A DNA stretch of 64,000 nt from Flexithrix dorotheae DSM 6795 (GCF_000379765.1 NZ_KB903431.1:449788-513787), one strand, 5' to 3'; counted from the first letter of the stretch, positions 1 to 9,977 are shown. The notes: generated by a model not told the origin, from the sequence alone. A program made the numbers and translations.

Positions 1-199
1 TTTGATATATGGTTGTTTTTTGCACCTAATCAGCCAGATAATTAATAAAAATACTCTTGTAAATAGAAAGATAAAACTTGTTCAAATTAGTAATTTAGAA
101 ATTTGATTAAATAAAGATTGGAAATATAATTAGCGGAAAATAATTGTATTTTAATTCGTTTAAGTGATTGAAGTTTAAACTATTATAAAGAAGATAAAG

Positions 200-454
200 A
201 TGACTGACATTGAATATGAAGTTTTGGATGAATTGTATTTTGTCATTTCTTATTCAGATTTAAAAGAACAAACAGGAATAGGTGATGCTGAATTAAAAAA
301 ATGTTTAAAGCAGTTATTTGATAAAAAATGGATTGTTTGCTTTAAATCGGTTTCGGAAGAATTGCCAGTTGAAGAGGTTAATTTAAATGACTATAGTGAA
401 AAGTATTTTTATCTGGCCTCAAAAAAAGGACTTTTTGCCCATAATAAATCTTGA
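200..454 (+). CDS. Small conserved protein, possible winged-helix fold
   Basis: This 84-residue cytoplasmic protein has no signal peptide or membrane segment. The first half reads as two or three short helices (a stretch with DLKEQTGIGDAELKKCL) followed by a basic turn and strand (KKWIVCF), which resembles a small winged-helix module. The C-terminal third is acidic and ends with an aromatic YFYLASKKG stretch. It lies 80 nt upstream of the DppC-type permease on the same strand, so the two are probably co-transcribed. A regulatory or accessory role is inferred only from fold impression and position; no function is assigned. Confidence 0.6.
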   Translation: MTDIEYEVLDELYFVISYSDLKEQTGIGDAELKKCLKQLFDKKWIVCFKSVSEELPVEEVNLNDYSEKYFYLASKKGLFAHNKS

Positions 455-534
455 TTTTTCGGTTTTAAAATAAGAATAAAAGGCTATCACAACTAACCCT
501 TACAAATTACAGCTTTTACAAGTATTGGTATTGA

Positions 535-1776
535 ATGTCTCAACAACCTAATTATAAAACCCCTTTTTATTACGCAAGAAAGCGACTATTTAAGAATAAA
601 CCAGCGGTTTTTGGGTTTATTCTGATTGTAATTGCTCATTTAGTTGCAGCTTTAGGTTATTTGATCATGCCAGATAATACTCCATTTGCCAATGATGGGG
701 CTGTTCAAATTCAAAAAAAGACTCCGGGCTTTTCGGTTGGAATTTTAAAAATTCGGAAGAATATGGCTGTTGAAAAAGCCGGTATAATTGACCGAATTTT
801 AAATGGACAGGAAAGTGAGTATACCATTGTTCCGATTATTGGAACTCCCAAAATTTTAATGGATAGTATTTATTTCCGTCCTTATGGAAGGGAAAAAAAG
901 GAAGTTGATCATTTATTACTTAATTGTGTGAAACCTCTTTTTGTAGGTCCTTCCAACAAATTGGGAAAGGATTATAATTACAATTATAAAAAAGAAGGGG
1001 ACAAGATTATTTACCTGGATTCTGAAGAAAGAGTTTGTGAAATTACCCAGGAGGAATTGGAAAAGGAATTTTGGGAGAATAATGTAGAAAAAAGAACATA
1101 TTTACTCGGAACCGACAAATCTGGTAGGGATATGCTGAGCAGGCTATTATACGGTACCAGAATTTCATTATCAATTGGTTTTATTTCGCTCCTGATCTCA
1201 CTAATGGTGGGAGTTACATTTGGGGCAATTGCCGGTTTTTTTGGAGGAAAAGTTGATCATTTCATCATGTGGGTCATGACGGTCATTTGGTCCATACCGA
1301 CTATCATGCTGGTTATTGCCATTAGCCTTGCCCTGCAAAATAAAGGAGTCTGGGTTGCATTTGTGGCTGTAGGTTTAACCATGTGGGTAGAATTCGCACG
1401 AGTGGTGAGAGGGCAAATTATGGGAATAAAACAAAAACTCTATATTGAAGCTGCCAGAGCATTGGGCTATTCTAACAAAAGAATTATTTTTTATCATATT
1501 CTACCAAATATTATTGGACCTATAGTAGTTATCAGTACTTCCAATTTTGCAATGGCTATTTTAATTGAAGCCGGTTTAAGTTTTCTGGGATTGGGAGTTC
1601 AGCCTCCTACGCCTTCCTGGGGAATGATGATTAACGAAGGGTTTAGAGCCATTGGAACAAGTAACAGTTGGCATTTGGTATTGTTACCTAGTTTGTGTAT
1701 CAGCTTTATGGTGCTGGCATTTAACCTTTTGGGCAATGGATTAAGAGATGCATTTGATCCCCAGGGCTTAAAGTAA
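535..1776 (+). CDS. ABC transporter permease, DppC/OppC type
   Basis: Inner-membrane permease of the peptide/nickel (DppC/OppC) ABC transporter family, 413 residues. One membrane segment lies near residues 24-46. A roughly 140-residue extracytoplasmic insert follows, which I recall as typical of Bacteroidota members. The conserved permease core begins at LGTDKSGRDMLSRLLYGTR (about residue 191) and holds about five more membrane segments. The EAA loop that docks the ATPase is visible as EAARALGYSNKRIIFYHILP. The C-terminus (LGNGLRDAFDP) is the usual DppC ending. The partner permease, ATPase and binding protein are not in the window, so the substrate is unknown. This is longer than the usual ~300 residues because of the insert. 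Confidence 0.9.
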   Translation: MSQQPNYKTPFYYARKRLFKNKPAVFGFILIVIAHLVAALGYLIMPDNTPFANDGAVQIQKKTPGFSVGILKIRKNMAVEKAGIIDRILNGQESEYTIVPIIGTPKILMDSIYFRPYGREKKEVDHLLLNCVKPLFVGPSNKLGKDYNYNYKKEGDKIIYLDSEERVCEITQEELEKEFWENNVEKRTYLLGTDKSGRDMLSRLLYGTRISLSIGFISLLISLMVGVTFGAIAGFFGGKVDHFIMWVMTVIWSIPTIMLVIAISLALQNKGVWVAFVAVGLTMWVEFARVVRGQIMGIKQKLYIEAARALGYSNKRIIFYHILPNIIGPIVVISTSNFAMAILIEAGLSFLGLGVQPPTPSWGMMINEGFRAIGTSNSWHLVLLPSLCISFMVLAFNLLGNGLRDAFDPQGLK

Positions 1777-2030
1777 ACTTAGTTTCATATTAAGTAATTA
1801 AGTTTCATTTTCCTTTCTTTCCCTATTTTTCTACAAATTATAAAGATATTATTCATTTTAGGTGTTCAATTCCATTCAAATTTCTAAATTGGAGAACTTT
1901 TTCAAAAAATAATTTTTAGTGCATCAAATTTTTGAAAAAGAAGAATTAATCATGGAAATAATGTTTGATTTCGGGGGCTTTTTCTCGATTTTAGCTCATT
2001 ATTTAAAAAATAAACCGGATTTTATTTCAA

Positions 2031-3251
2031 ATGGCATTAACCGTTGAAACTAAATTAGAAATTAAGGAACTTGAGCTTAAGTCTTTATTTGAAACAATTA
2101 GAGCAATCAACTCCAATTCTTCAGAGAGGGATTTATTTAAAATTTATAAATTCATCATCAGGTCCAACCCCAATATAAATAAGCTCGCCTTATATGTATT
2201 GGATGAAGAGTGGAACTGCAAGACTTATTTTGGTACTGAAAACGATTATTCTAATATTCCCCTTGATGAAAAATTATTAGAGATAACAGGAATTGGAGAA
2301 TATACAAAAGGAGTTGAATTTTTTGAGGAGTTTCAGAAAGTTATTCCTATCAAGCATAAACAAACTGTTTTAGCCTATGCTTTTTTAAGTGGATCCGAAA
2401 ATGTGGAGGATGAAGATATTCTGGAACTGGATTTTATTGATGCACTTAGTAATATTATTCTGGTTGCGGTCGAAAACAAAAAATTAGCCCGGAAGGAACA
2501 AAAACAGCAGGAATACAAAAAGCAGCTGGATATTGCCAAGGATGTGCAATCACTTTTATTTCCCAAAGAATTGCCTTATAATGATGATTTAAAAATCATG
2601 GCGAGTTATCTTCCTCACCATACTATAGGAGGAGATTATTACGATTATATACCTATTAATGAAAATAAGTTTTTGATTTGTATCGCGGATGTTTCAGGAA
2701 AAGGCGTTCCTGCTGCTATTTTAATGTCTAACTTTCAGGCTGCCCTGAGAATTCTTACCAGAAGAACCGATGACCTAAAAATAATTGTAGGCGAACTGAA
2801 TCAACTTGTGATGCAAAATTCATATGGTGAAAATTTTATTACAGCCTTTTTTGCATTATATGATAAGGAAAGCAGAAAGTTTAATTTCATAAATGCAGGA
2901 CATAATCCGCCATTCTTGTTTATGAATAATAAGGTAAATGTACTGAATGAAGGGACTACTATTCTGGGAGGTTTTAAAGATTTACCGTTCCTGAATATGG
3001 GCAGTTTTGAAGAGCTTAGTAATTTTCTTATTTTTTGCTTTACTGACGGCTTTATCGAAACTTATGATGAAAACGGGGAAGAATTTGGAGAAGAATATTT
3101 AATGAAATTTCTCCAGGAAAATTTAGGTTTGGATCAAAAGGATATTCATTCCAAGCTTATTTCCCTTTTAAATACCTTTAAGGGGAAAAATGCTTATGTA
3201 GATGATATTACTCTCCTTTCTTGTAAAGTGTCCTCCTCTAAAAATAATTAA
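2031..3251 (+). CDS. PP2C-type (SpoIIE/RsbU) serine phosphatase with N-terminal GAF-like domain
   Basis: 406 residues with no membrane segment. Residues about 15-150 resemble a GAF sensory domain and a helical linker (residues about 150-180) joins it to a SpoIIE-type PP2C phosphatase domain. Metal-binding motifs are visible: GGDYYDY at 200-206 (Asp202, Asp205), ADVSGKG with Asp220, and a C-terminal CFTDGF motif. Family members dephosphorylate anti-sigma-factor antagonists in partner-switching pathways. No anti-sigma or antagonist gene is adjacent, so the partner is elsewhere. The gene is convergent with the PorP/SprF gene and their stop codons overlap by four bases (3248-3251). Confidence 0.85.
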   Translation: MALTVETKLEIKELELKSLFETIRAINSNSSERDLFKIYKFIIRSNPNINKLALYVLDEEWNCKTYFGTENDYSNIPLDEKLLEITGIGEYTKGVEFFEEFQKVIPIKHKQTVLAYAFLSGSENVEDEDILELDFIDALSNIILVAVENKKLARKEQKQQEYKKQLDIAKDVQSLLFPKELPYNDDLKIMASYLPHHTIGGDYYDYIPINENKFLICIADVSGKGVPAAILMSNFQAALRILTRRTDDLKIIVGELNQLVMQNSYGENFITAFFALYDKESRKFNFINAGHNPPFLFMNNKVNVLNEGTTILGGFKDLPFLNMGSFEELSNFLIFCFTDGFIETYDENGEEFGEEYLMKFLQENLGLDQKDIHSKLISLLNTFKGKNAYVDDITLLSCKVSSSKNN

Positions 3252-4249
3252 TAAACTTTATAAAATGCAGGACATTTTACCCTGTCTCTGCCTGTAAGAG
3301 TAACCGGTTCCAAAACAATAGATATTTCATGAGTCCCTCCTGATCTGCCTGATAAGCCAGAAATACTGATGTCATAACTGTATCCGAACCAAAAGGATTT
3401 ATACTGGTATCCAGCCAAAAAAGCAATGGCATCCTGGCTTACCTGATTATTTATATCTCCCTTAAATGGATTTCCTCTATACCAAATGCCCGCCATTACA
3501 GGCTTGTAGAAGTAATTAAACCCTAAATCTAACTGGCTAAATAATCCTTGATGTTGGTAGATAAAAGCCGGAGAAATTGAGGTCTTTTGTCTGTCATACA
3601 AATCCAGAGGAAAACGTGCTCCTCCCTGAATGGAAAATCTGCTATCAATGGAGATTTCCCCCTCAGGCGTTGATTTTCTGGGTTGATTGATATGAAACAT
3701 GGAGGCACCAATCCAGTATTTTTCACTATAAACCACAAATCCTGTAGAGAAATCTATTAAGGCGGCATTAAAATTATTGATGTTTTCCAAAGTATTTCCT
3801 CCTCCATTTTCAATCTGATCTCCAAAAGTTAATCTTGATACATCTGAGTTTTTGAAAATATAGCCAGCTTGTAACCCGGCCCTGGCAGTTACTTTTTTGC
3901 TAAGGGGAATTTTATAAGAATAGGAAGCTGCTATCTGGTTGGTCTTTAAATCCAGGGCATTAGTCCTGTCATTCAGGAAATAAATTCCCACACCACTGTT
4001 CATTTTGGACAAATTGTAATCGAAAGAGACAATATTGGTTTGAAAAGAACCAGGGATTCCTGTCCATTGATCTCTATAAGTTGTGGCCACTCTATAGTCC
4101 GACACTTCTCCAGTAAGTGCGGGGTTTAGGTAAAGTGGTGAGGCATAAAATTGAGTGAAAAGCGGATCTTGTCCCCAGCTGATAAGAGGAGAACTGAAAA
4201 CTGCTATAAAAAAAGTTAAGTATATAAAGATTCTGGTTGATTTATTCAT
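3248..4249 (-). CDS. PorP/SprF family type IX secretion outer-membrane protein
   Basis: Start set at the ATG at 4247-4249, because the residues from there (MNKSTRIFIYLTFFIAVFSS) form a signal peptide; an in-frame ATG 60 bases upstream would add a polar extension. The mature protein starts near QDPLFTQFYASPLYLNPALTG, the hallmark N-terminus of PorP/SprF proteins, and continues as an outer-membrane barrel with many alternating aromatic strands. Family members work with T9SS or gliding adhesins and often sit beside a large adhesin gene. Here no adhesin is adjacent, so this is an orphan paralogue. A -7 element match lies upstream at 4383-4390. Confidence 0.85.
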   Translation of the reverse strand: MNKSTRIFIYLTFFIAVFSSPLISWGQDPLFTQFYASPLYLNPALTGEVSDYRVATTYRDQWTGIPGSFQTNIVSFDYNLSKMNSGVGIYFLNDRTNALDLKTNQIAASYSYKIPLSKKVTARAGLQAGYIFKNSDVSRLTFGDQIENGGGNTLENINNFNAALIDFSTGFVVYSEKYWIGASMFHINQPRKSTPEGEISIDSRFSIQGGARFPLDLYDRQKTSISPAFIYQHQGLFSQLDLGFNYFYKPVMAGIWYRGNPFKGDINNQVSQDAIAFLAGYQYKSFWFGYSYDISISGLSGRSGGTHEISIVLEPVTLTGRDRVKCPAFYKVY

Positions 4250-4309
4250 AATACCTGATCCCGGATTTGACCATAACCTGTAGCTAAGTTTTAGGGTAAT
4301 TATAGTCAT

Positions 4310-4951
4310 ATTATTCCTTTTCCAAATAATTAATTTAAGCTGATAGGGGTAAAAAAAGGTAATTATCTTATCATCTTCAGGTCAAAGTTAATGTAAGGTT
4401 TTGAAAAAAAATGAAAATTAGGTTATAGAAACAATCATTCCAATATTCTATTGTTAAGGAAATTAAAGCAAAGTTTTTCAGGGAAGTTGTCTGAGTTTTT
4501 AAATTTTAGCCAAAAATGGGAATATTTTGACTGTTAGAAGGTCCTTATTTGGACGGAAAGTATTTCTATTTAACAAAAAAATATTCGAAATAAAGGCAAA
4601 ATAACCCATTTGCAAAATGATGTTTTCACTTAAAACAAGTTCATTAATTACAAAGTAAATATTTTAAGGAAACAGGAAGTTTTATTTTTGTTGGAAAAAA
4701 AGTTCAATTTTTATGGAAAAAATCACATCCATTTTTTCTCCTTTCCGTTGTAAATGATTGTGAATAAAACCAACGATTTGTTATTCTGTTTTATCATCAA
4801 CTTTATTGTATTCTAACTTAGCATTTTAGTGCTTGAGGGTTTTATATTTCTGTCCTGTTATATTTTTCAGGCAGAACATTTATTAAAGCATTAAATTGAA
4901 CATCAAATAATCCAATAGTATAAATTATTTTTACCATACCTTAAATTTTCG
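4310..4951. other. Long intergenic region between divergent PorP/SprF and caspase-like genes
   Basis: No coding sequence is seen here. The region must hold the promoters of both divergent genes. Besides the minus-strand -7 match at 4383-4390, the plus strand has an exact TAnnTTTG match (TATTTTTG) at 4683-4690, about 260 nt before the caspase-like gene. Otherwise it is AT-rich and featureless to my reading. Confidence 0.5.
4383..4390 (-). promoter_or_regulatory. Candidate Bacteroidota -7 promoter element for the PorP/SprF gene
   Basis: The minus strand reads TAACTTTG, an exact match to TAnnTTTG, about 134 nt before the chosen start codon. No clear -33 TTG lies at the right spacing, so the call is tentative. 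Confidence 0.3.
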
Positions 4952-6250
4952 ATGGCTAATATTTTAACTCAATTTAGAGGCTGTTTTTTCTTAATAATTT
5001 CTTCTCTTTTACTTTCTTCTTGTGCTACAATTTTTAGTGGTACAACCCAGAATGTAAAAATCTCTACAAATCCCGGTGGGGCAAGGGTTTTTCTGAATGG
5101 CAATGATACAGGTGTGAATACCGAAGGCAAAATTGTAGTAAGAAGGGCCATCAGTTCAACACCTAATAATAATACTAATGAGCAAAATTATGTGCTCAAA
5201 AAGGATGGTTTTGAAGATGCCATAATTAAGGATCGAAGAAGGGTAAATGGCTTGGCCCTTGCGCTGGATTTTTTATTTCCTCCTTCCTTAATCGTGGACT
5301 TTTCAAATGGCTCGATTTATAAATACCGTCATAAAATCAGGGTGGATATGGTGCCTTTAGAAGTTGAAGAAAAGGAGCCAGTTTTAATTACCCCGACAGA
5401 GGAAGTGCTTCCAGATCCTGTCAATACCGGTTTATCTTCAGTGGACATCAACATACCTGAAACGGGTATCGTGAATGAAGATGCCATTGCTATTGTAATT
5501 GGTAACAAAAACTATGAGGGCAAAGATATTCCAGCAGTAGATTATGCTACAGCGGATAGTAGGTCTATGAAAAACTACCTGATCAAAACTTTTGGATATA
5601 GGGAAGGAAATATTATTTACATTGAGGATGCTTCATTAGGGGATTTTAATAGAATTTTTGGTACAGAAACCAATCACCAGGCAAGGCTTTATAATCTGGT
5701 AAAACCTTACAAATCGGATGTTTTTGTTTATTACAGTGGTCATGGTGCCCCTGATATTAATTCTAATGAGGGATTTTTGGTGCCAACTGATTGTGAAGAT
5801 GTTTCTACTTTAAGTTTTGAAGGTTATCCTATTGACAGATTGTATAAAAACCTATCCAGTATTCCTTACAGAAATTTGACAGTAGTGATAGATGCCTGTT
5901 TTAGTGGAAATACTGAAAGTGGTATGTTAATAAAATACGCATCACCAATTCATATTCAGGCAAAAAGTAAGATTCTGTTAAATGATAATGCCACAATATT
6001 CAATTCTTCGGCAGGAAATCAAATTTCTTCCTGGTACACGCAGGAATCCCATTCCCTTTTTACTTATTACTTTTTAAAGGGCATTCAGGGATTTGCCAAC
6101 GATGGAAAGAAAAACGCAGCATTGGATGTCAATAGATTAAAAGAATACATCAATGACAATGTTCCTTATATGGCAAGGAGGTTACATAATCGTACTCAGA
6201 CCCCCGAAATTTTTGGTTTGGATTCAAAAGTGATACTAAAATTTCAATAA
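4952..6250 (+). CDS. Caspase-like (peptidase C14) lipoprotein with PEGA domain
   Basis: 432 residues. The N-terminus is a lipoprotein signal peptide with lipobox LLSSC (Cys24), so the protein is probably anchored in the envelope. Residues about 34-110 look like a PEGA-type domain (QNVKISTNPGGARVFLNG). A short linker follows, then a caspase p20-like fold from about residue 172 (DAIAIVIGNKNYEG) to the end. The catalytic dyad is intact: His264 in YYSGHG and Cys316 in VVIDACFSG. Bacterial metacaspase-like proteases usually cleave after Arg or Lys. The acidic residue flanking the catalytic Cys (Asp314) fits that, but the specificity and substrate are inferred. The gene stands alone between two divergent or convergent neighbours. 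Confidence 0.85.
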   Translation: MANILTQFRGCFFLIISSLLLSSCATIFSGTTQNVKISTNPGGARVFLNGNDTGVNTEGKIVVRRAISSTPNNNTNEQNYVLKKDGFEDAIIKDRRRVNGLALALDFLFPPSLIVDFSNGSIYKYRHKIRVDMVPLEVEEKEPVLITPTEEVLPDPVNTGLSSVDINIPETGIVNEDAIAIVIGNKNYEGKDIPAVDYATADSRSMKNYLIKTFGYREGNIIYIEDASLGDFNRIFGTETNHQARLYNLVKPYKSDVFVYYSGHGAPDINSNEGFLVPTDCEDVSTLSFEGYPIDRLYKNLSSIPYRNLTVVIDACFSGNTESGMLIKYASPIHIQAKSKILLNDNATIFNSSAGNQISSWYTQESHSLFTYYFLKGIQGFANDGKKNAALDVNRLKEYINDNVPYMARRLHNRTQTPEIFGLDSKVILKFQ

Positions 6251-6272
6251 TTTGAAACAGGATTTCATTATT

Positions 6273-7058
6273 CTACTTCATTTTTAATAAACCATCCAAC
6301 TCTGTATTGGAAAGTAAAATTTCTGTAGGTCCCATGGAATATGGTCCAATTTCATAATTATTATAATAAAATAAAATTCCATCATCTGTAATGGCAAAAT
6401 TTTCAGAAGCGTTTATTTTTTCCTCAAATAAACCTTTCTTTTCTTTTAAATTATCCTGTGCAGTAAGGTTATTTTGAGAGCGGTATTTTTGATCTACCAA
6501 TTGGTCCAGTTTTGATCGGTAATCTTTGGAAATAATATTATCAAGATTAATTTTTTCCCCATCCTCCAAATCAATATTTAAAAAATTGACCAGGTTGTTA
6601 GGGTGCGCACCACCTGTATATTCATTGGATTGAACTTTTAATGATAATAGATCATCAGTCTGGTTTACAATTTCATAATTAATTTCTTTATTCCAAATTT
6701 GGTCAGAATCGGGGAAATCATCCTTAAACTCCTGATAATTTCGAAGGAAGTTAATCATGGAAGCATCAAATGCTCCTACTATTTCTGCATCAGAAAAATA
6801 AAAGTTGAAAATTTCTGATTTTACCAGTTCATTTATTTTTTCAGCATTCTTTCCAACCAATTCGGGGTAATTGATTTCAATATAGGTACAGTTTTCAGTT
6901 TGGATATCACAGGCTTCAAAACTTTCAATCAGTGTCTTTTTATTTATGGCCAAAGAATTGCCTTCAGGTGAACTTGTTTTTGTAACAATAGGTTTTTGGT
7001 TACAAGCATGGCATAAAAATAGTGCAATAGTTAATGTGTTGAGTATAGATCTGTTCAT
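6273..7058 (-). CDS. DUF3298/RsiV-like lipoprotein
   Basis: 261 residues starting with a lipoprotein signal peptide (lipobox FLCHAC, Cys19). The rest matches the DUF4163/DUF3298 layout known from the extracytoplasmic part of RsiV: an N-terminal region with conserved Tyr-Pro pairs, then NEYTGGAHPNN and a region with DDGILFYYNNYEIGPYSMG. In RsiV this domain binds lysozyme. Here there is no transmembrane anti-sigma part, so the ligand and role are unknown. It is convergent with the caspase-like gene (22 nt apart) and divergent from the sigma-factor gene. Confidence 0.75.
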   Translation of the reverse strand: MNRSILNTLTIALFLCHACNQKPIVTKTSSPEGNSLAINKKTLIESFEACDIQTENCTYIEINYPELVGKNAEKINELVKSEIFNFYFSDAEIVGAFDASMINFLRNYQEFKDDFPDSDQIWNKEINYEIVNQTDDLLSLKVQSNEYTGGAHPNNLVNFLNIDLEDGEKINLDNIISKDYRSKLDQLVDQKYRSQNNLTAQDNLKEKKGLFEEKINASENFAITDDGILFYYNNYEIGPYSMGPTEILLSNTELDGLLKMK

Positions 7059-7329
7059 TTTTTTATAGGTTTAGTTAAAAAATGATAAAAAATCAAATTC
7101 TGACTATAAATTTAAGATAATTGTGAACTTTACTCAAATGTAATGGTTTCTTAATAGTAAATTTTGATTCAAGTTTGGCTTCATCAGGGAATTATTATGG
7201 TTTATCGGATATTTTTCCTGTTCACTCCAAAATTGTTTGGAAAACCCTTGAAGAAAGGCACATTTGTATCAGATGTTTTAGAGTAATTAATGTTTAAAGA
7301 ATAGAAATTTCATAACTTAAATAATCAAT

Positions 7330-8199
7330 ATGCGACAATTAAAAATCACACAGGCCATTACCAACAGGCGAGAAAGTGAATCACTTGAAAAATATTTCAC
7401 GGAAGTAAGCCGTGAGGATATGGTGACCGCTGAGGAGGAAGTTGAGTTGGCCCAGAGGATCAGAGAAGGAGATCAGGTTGCATTAAACAGGCTTGTAAAA
7501 GCTAACCTTAGGTTCGTAGTTTCGGTAGCAAAACAATACCAGAATAAAAGTATGTCCCTTAATGATTTGATAAATGAAGGGAATTTAGGGCTGGTGAAAG
7601 CTGCTCAAAGATTTGATGAAACAAAAGGTTTTAAATTTATTTCATATGCAGTTTGGTGGATCAGACAGTCAATAATGCAGGCAATAGCCGAAAATTCAAG
7701 AATTGTGCGTCTTCCAGTAAACAAAACAAGTTCGATTAACAAAATCAGGACAGCTTTCTCTTCATTGGAACAGAAATTTGAAAGAGAACCAACAGCAGAG
7801 GAATTGTCAGAGATTTTGGAAATGCAACCCGAAGAAATAAGAAATACAATGGGGGTGGAAGTGAGACAAACCTCTGTAGATGCACCATTAAATAGCGAGG
7901 ATAGTAATTCTTTGCTTGATGTGATGGTTAATAAGGATATTCCTGCAACTGATGAACACCTGGAGTATCATAACTCACTACAGGTAGAAACCAGTCGGGT
8001 ACTTTCAACTTTGAGTTTCAGAGAAAGAGTAATCGTAAAAATGTCATTTGGAATTGGTGAGGAGCACCCAAGATCGCTGGAAGATATTGGAGAAGAACTG
8101 AACCTTACCCGGGAAAGGGTTAGACAAATACGAGAAAAAGCTATTAAAAAACTCAAAGGAACCAGAAGTAAGGATATTTTGAAAGCTTATGTAGCTTGA
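7330..8199 (+). CDS. rpoD: Primary RNA polymerase sigma factor, RpoD/SigA family
   Basis: 289 residues in the layout of the Bacteroidota housekeeping sigma factor: it lacks region 1.1 and is much shorter than the E. coli protein. Region 1.2 begins near residue 21 (SLEKYFTEVSREDM). Region 2 includes NLRFVVSVAKQYQ and the promoter-melting segment SYAVWWIRQSIMQAI. Region 3 covers about residues 130-200. Region 4 is at the C-terminus, with a helix-turn-helix in SLEDIGEELNLTRERVRQIREKA. In this phylum it reads TTG / TAnnTTTG promoters, which match several upstream sites in this window. An intrinsic terminator follows 23 nt after the stop codon. Confidence 0.95.
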   Translation: MRQLKITQAITNRRESESLEKYFTEVSREDMVTAEEEVELAQRIREGDQVALNRLVKANLRFVVSVAKQYQNKSMSLNDLINEGNLGLVKAAQRFDETKGFKFISYAVWWIRQSIMQAIAENSRIVRLPVNKTSSINKIRTAFSSLEQKFEREPTAEELSEILEMQPEEIRNTMGVEVRQTSVDAPLNSEDSNSLLDVMVNKDIPATDEHLEYHNSLQVETSRVLSTLSFRERVIVKMSFGIGEEHPRSLEDIGEELNLTRERVRQIREKAIKKLKGTRSKDILKAYVA

Positions 8200-8222
8200 A
8201 GATAAATTTTGAAATAAAATTT

Positions 8223-8252
8223 AAAGCTCCGCAAAATTGTGGAGCTTTTTTT
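8223..8252 (+). terminator. Intrinsic terminator of rpoD
   Basis: The inverted repeat has arms at 8223-8232 and 8239-8248, ten base pairs including one G-T, with a six-base AAAATT loop, and runs into seven T residues. It lies just after the sigma-factor gene and before the convergent recN end. Confidence 0.85.
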
Positions 8253-8283
8253 ATGCTTAAAAAAAATAAAGAAATGATATAAG

Positions 8284-9939
8284 TTATTGAATCTCCATCA
8301 ATTCACGGGCACTTTGATATGCGGTTTCAGTTGGGTTTGCTCCTCCAATCATTTGTGCCAATTCCTTAATTCTTTCCTGCGGGGTTAGTTTCTTCAGGTT
8401 ACTAACCGATCTTTCAAAAGAATCATCCTTATAAACAAAATAATGCTGATCCCCCTTTGCTGCAATTTGTGGGAGGTGGCTTATAGCGATCACCTGATGC
8501 CTATTACCCATTTCTTTCATCATTTTGCCCACTTTCATAGCTATTTCTCCGGAAATTCCTGAATCTATCTCATCAAAGATTATCGTTGGCATCTGGGTTT
8601 TACTTGCCAATAAATATTTAATCGAAAGCATTAATCTGGAAAATTCACCGCCAGAGGCTACATTTTTAAGTTCCTCTGGTTTCACGCCTTTGTTGGCAGA
8701 AAAAAGAATCTTAATACTATCCATTCCAAACTTATCCAGGTCAATGTTTTTGTGGAAAATGGAATTTGAAGCATTTGGCATTCCCAGCTGGGCAACAAGG
8801 CCGTCCAGGTTTTGAGAAAGAGTTTGGAAAATTGCCTTTCTTCTTTCTGAAAGTTGATTGGCCAATTCAAAAGCCTTTTTATAGGCTTTTTCTTTCTCTG
8901 CCTTTGCTGCCTCAAGTTTTTCATCAAAGTTGATTACCTGGTCAACCTTTTCCTGCAGTTCTTCTCTGATGGAAATCAGCTCTTCAATGGTATGGACATG
9001 ATGTTTTGCTTGTAAAGAATACAGTTGATCAAGTTGATCTTTAAGAAACTGAATTTTTTCGTGATCCAGAAAAAGTTCGCTTTCTTCACTTTCTATCTCT
9101 GAAGCTATGTCCTGTATTTCAATCTGAGTACTTTTTAGCCTTTCCTTTAATTCTGCATATTTATTAGAAAATTCACCCAGGTGGGCAAGCGCAGTCATAG
9201 CAGATTTTATTCCCGATTCTACCGAAAACTCTGTTCTGGAAAGGTATTCCAGTGCTGCATTTAAATTTGCTTTTATATTTTCTGCATTTTCCAGTTTCTC
9301 TAACTCCTTTTCAAGCTCCTCCTGCTTAAATTCCTCTAGTTTTATCTGATCTAATTCTTCAAGCAAATGGCTGTTATAGTCAAAAGCCGTTTTAAATTCT
9401 TTGGATTCATTGATGAGCCTTTCAAGTGTTTTAGAAGCCTTTTTGTATTGGGAAAAAGCTTCCTGATAATTTTCCAAAAACTGCTGGTTTCCGGCAAAAA
9501 GATCAATAATTTCCAACTGAAATTCATTTGACCCTAATTGGAGGGTTTCATGCTGAGAATGAATATCTACCAGTTTGGTAGAAATGGCTTTAAGTGTTTC
9601 AAGGTTAACCGGAGTATCATTTATGAAAGCCCTGCTTTTTCCTTTTGGGGTAATTTCTCTTCTAATTACGGATGTTTCATCATAATCCAGGTCCTGGCTT
9701 TCAAATAATTTTTTTAATTTATAGCCCGACACATTAAATTCACCTTCAATGATGCATTTTTCTGCCTCATTTAAGAGTACTTTGGTATCTGCACGATTAC
9801 CCAAAAGAAGCCCAATTGCCCCCAGCATAATTGATTTTCCAGCTCCTGTTTCCCCTGTAATTATATTTAAAGAAGGAGAGGGGGCTATTTCCAGGTGGTT
9901 GATTAATGCATAATTTTTAATGAGAAGGTGCTTTAACAT
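8284..9939 (-). CDS. recN: DNA repair protein RecN
   Basis: 551 residues, the usual RecN length. It is an SMC-like ATPase that tethers DNA ends during double-strand break repair. The Walker A motif GETGAGKS is at residues 29-36. The middle (about 150-370) is a charged coiled coil. The ABC signature (ASGGEFSRLMLSIKYLL) and the Walker B/D-loop (PTIIFDEIDSGISG) lie in the last quarter, followed by a His-switch region ISHLPQIAA. The gene is complete. An upstream TAAATTTG element suggests its own promoter. Confidence 0.95.
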   Translation of the reverse strand: MLKHLLIKNYALINHLEIAPSPSLNIITGETGAGKSIMLGAIGLLLGNRADTKVLLNEAEKCIIEGEFNVSGYKLKKLFESQDLDYDETSVIRREITPKGKSRAFINDTPVNLETLKAISTKLVDIHSQHETLQLGSNEFQLEIIDLFAGNQQFLENYQEAFSQYKKASKTLERLINESKEFKTAFDYNSHLLEELDQIKLEEFKQEELEKELEKLENAENIKANLNAALEYLSRTEFSVESGIKSAMTALAHLGEFSNKYAELKERLKSTQIEIQDIASEIESEESELFLDHEKIQFLKDQLDQLYSLQAKHHVHTIEELISIREELQEKVDQVINFDEKLEAAKAEKEKAYKKAFELANQLSERRKAIFQTLSQNLDGLVAQLGMPNASNSIFHKNIDLDKFGMDSIKILFSANKGVKPEELKNVASGGEFSRLMLSIKYLLASKTQMPTIIFDEIDSGISGEIAMKVGKMMKEMGNRHQVIAISHLPQIAAKGDQHYFVYKDDSFERSVSNLKKLTPQERIKELAQMIGGANPTETAYQSARELMEIQ

Positions 9940-9977
9940 TTTTAAGCTTGAGTTTTATATTTGTTCGCTTTGTTGAT

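Noticed and set aside
1-199. A gene end or RNA gene at the left window edge
   Set aside because: The 199 bases are AT-rich and show no recognisable coding or structured feature.
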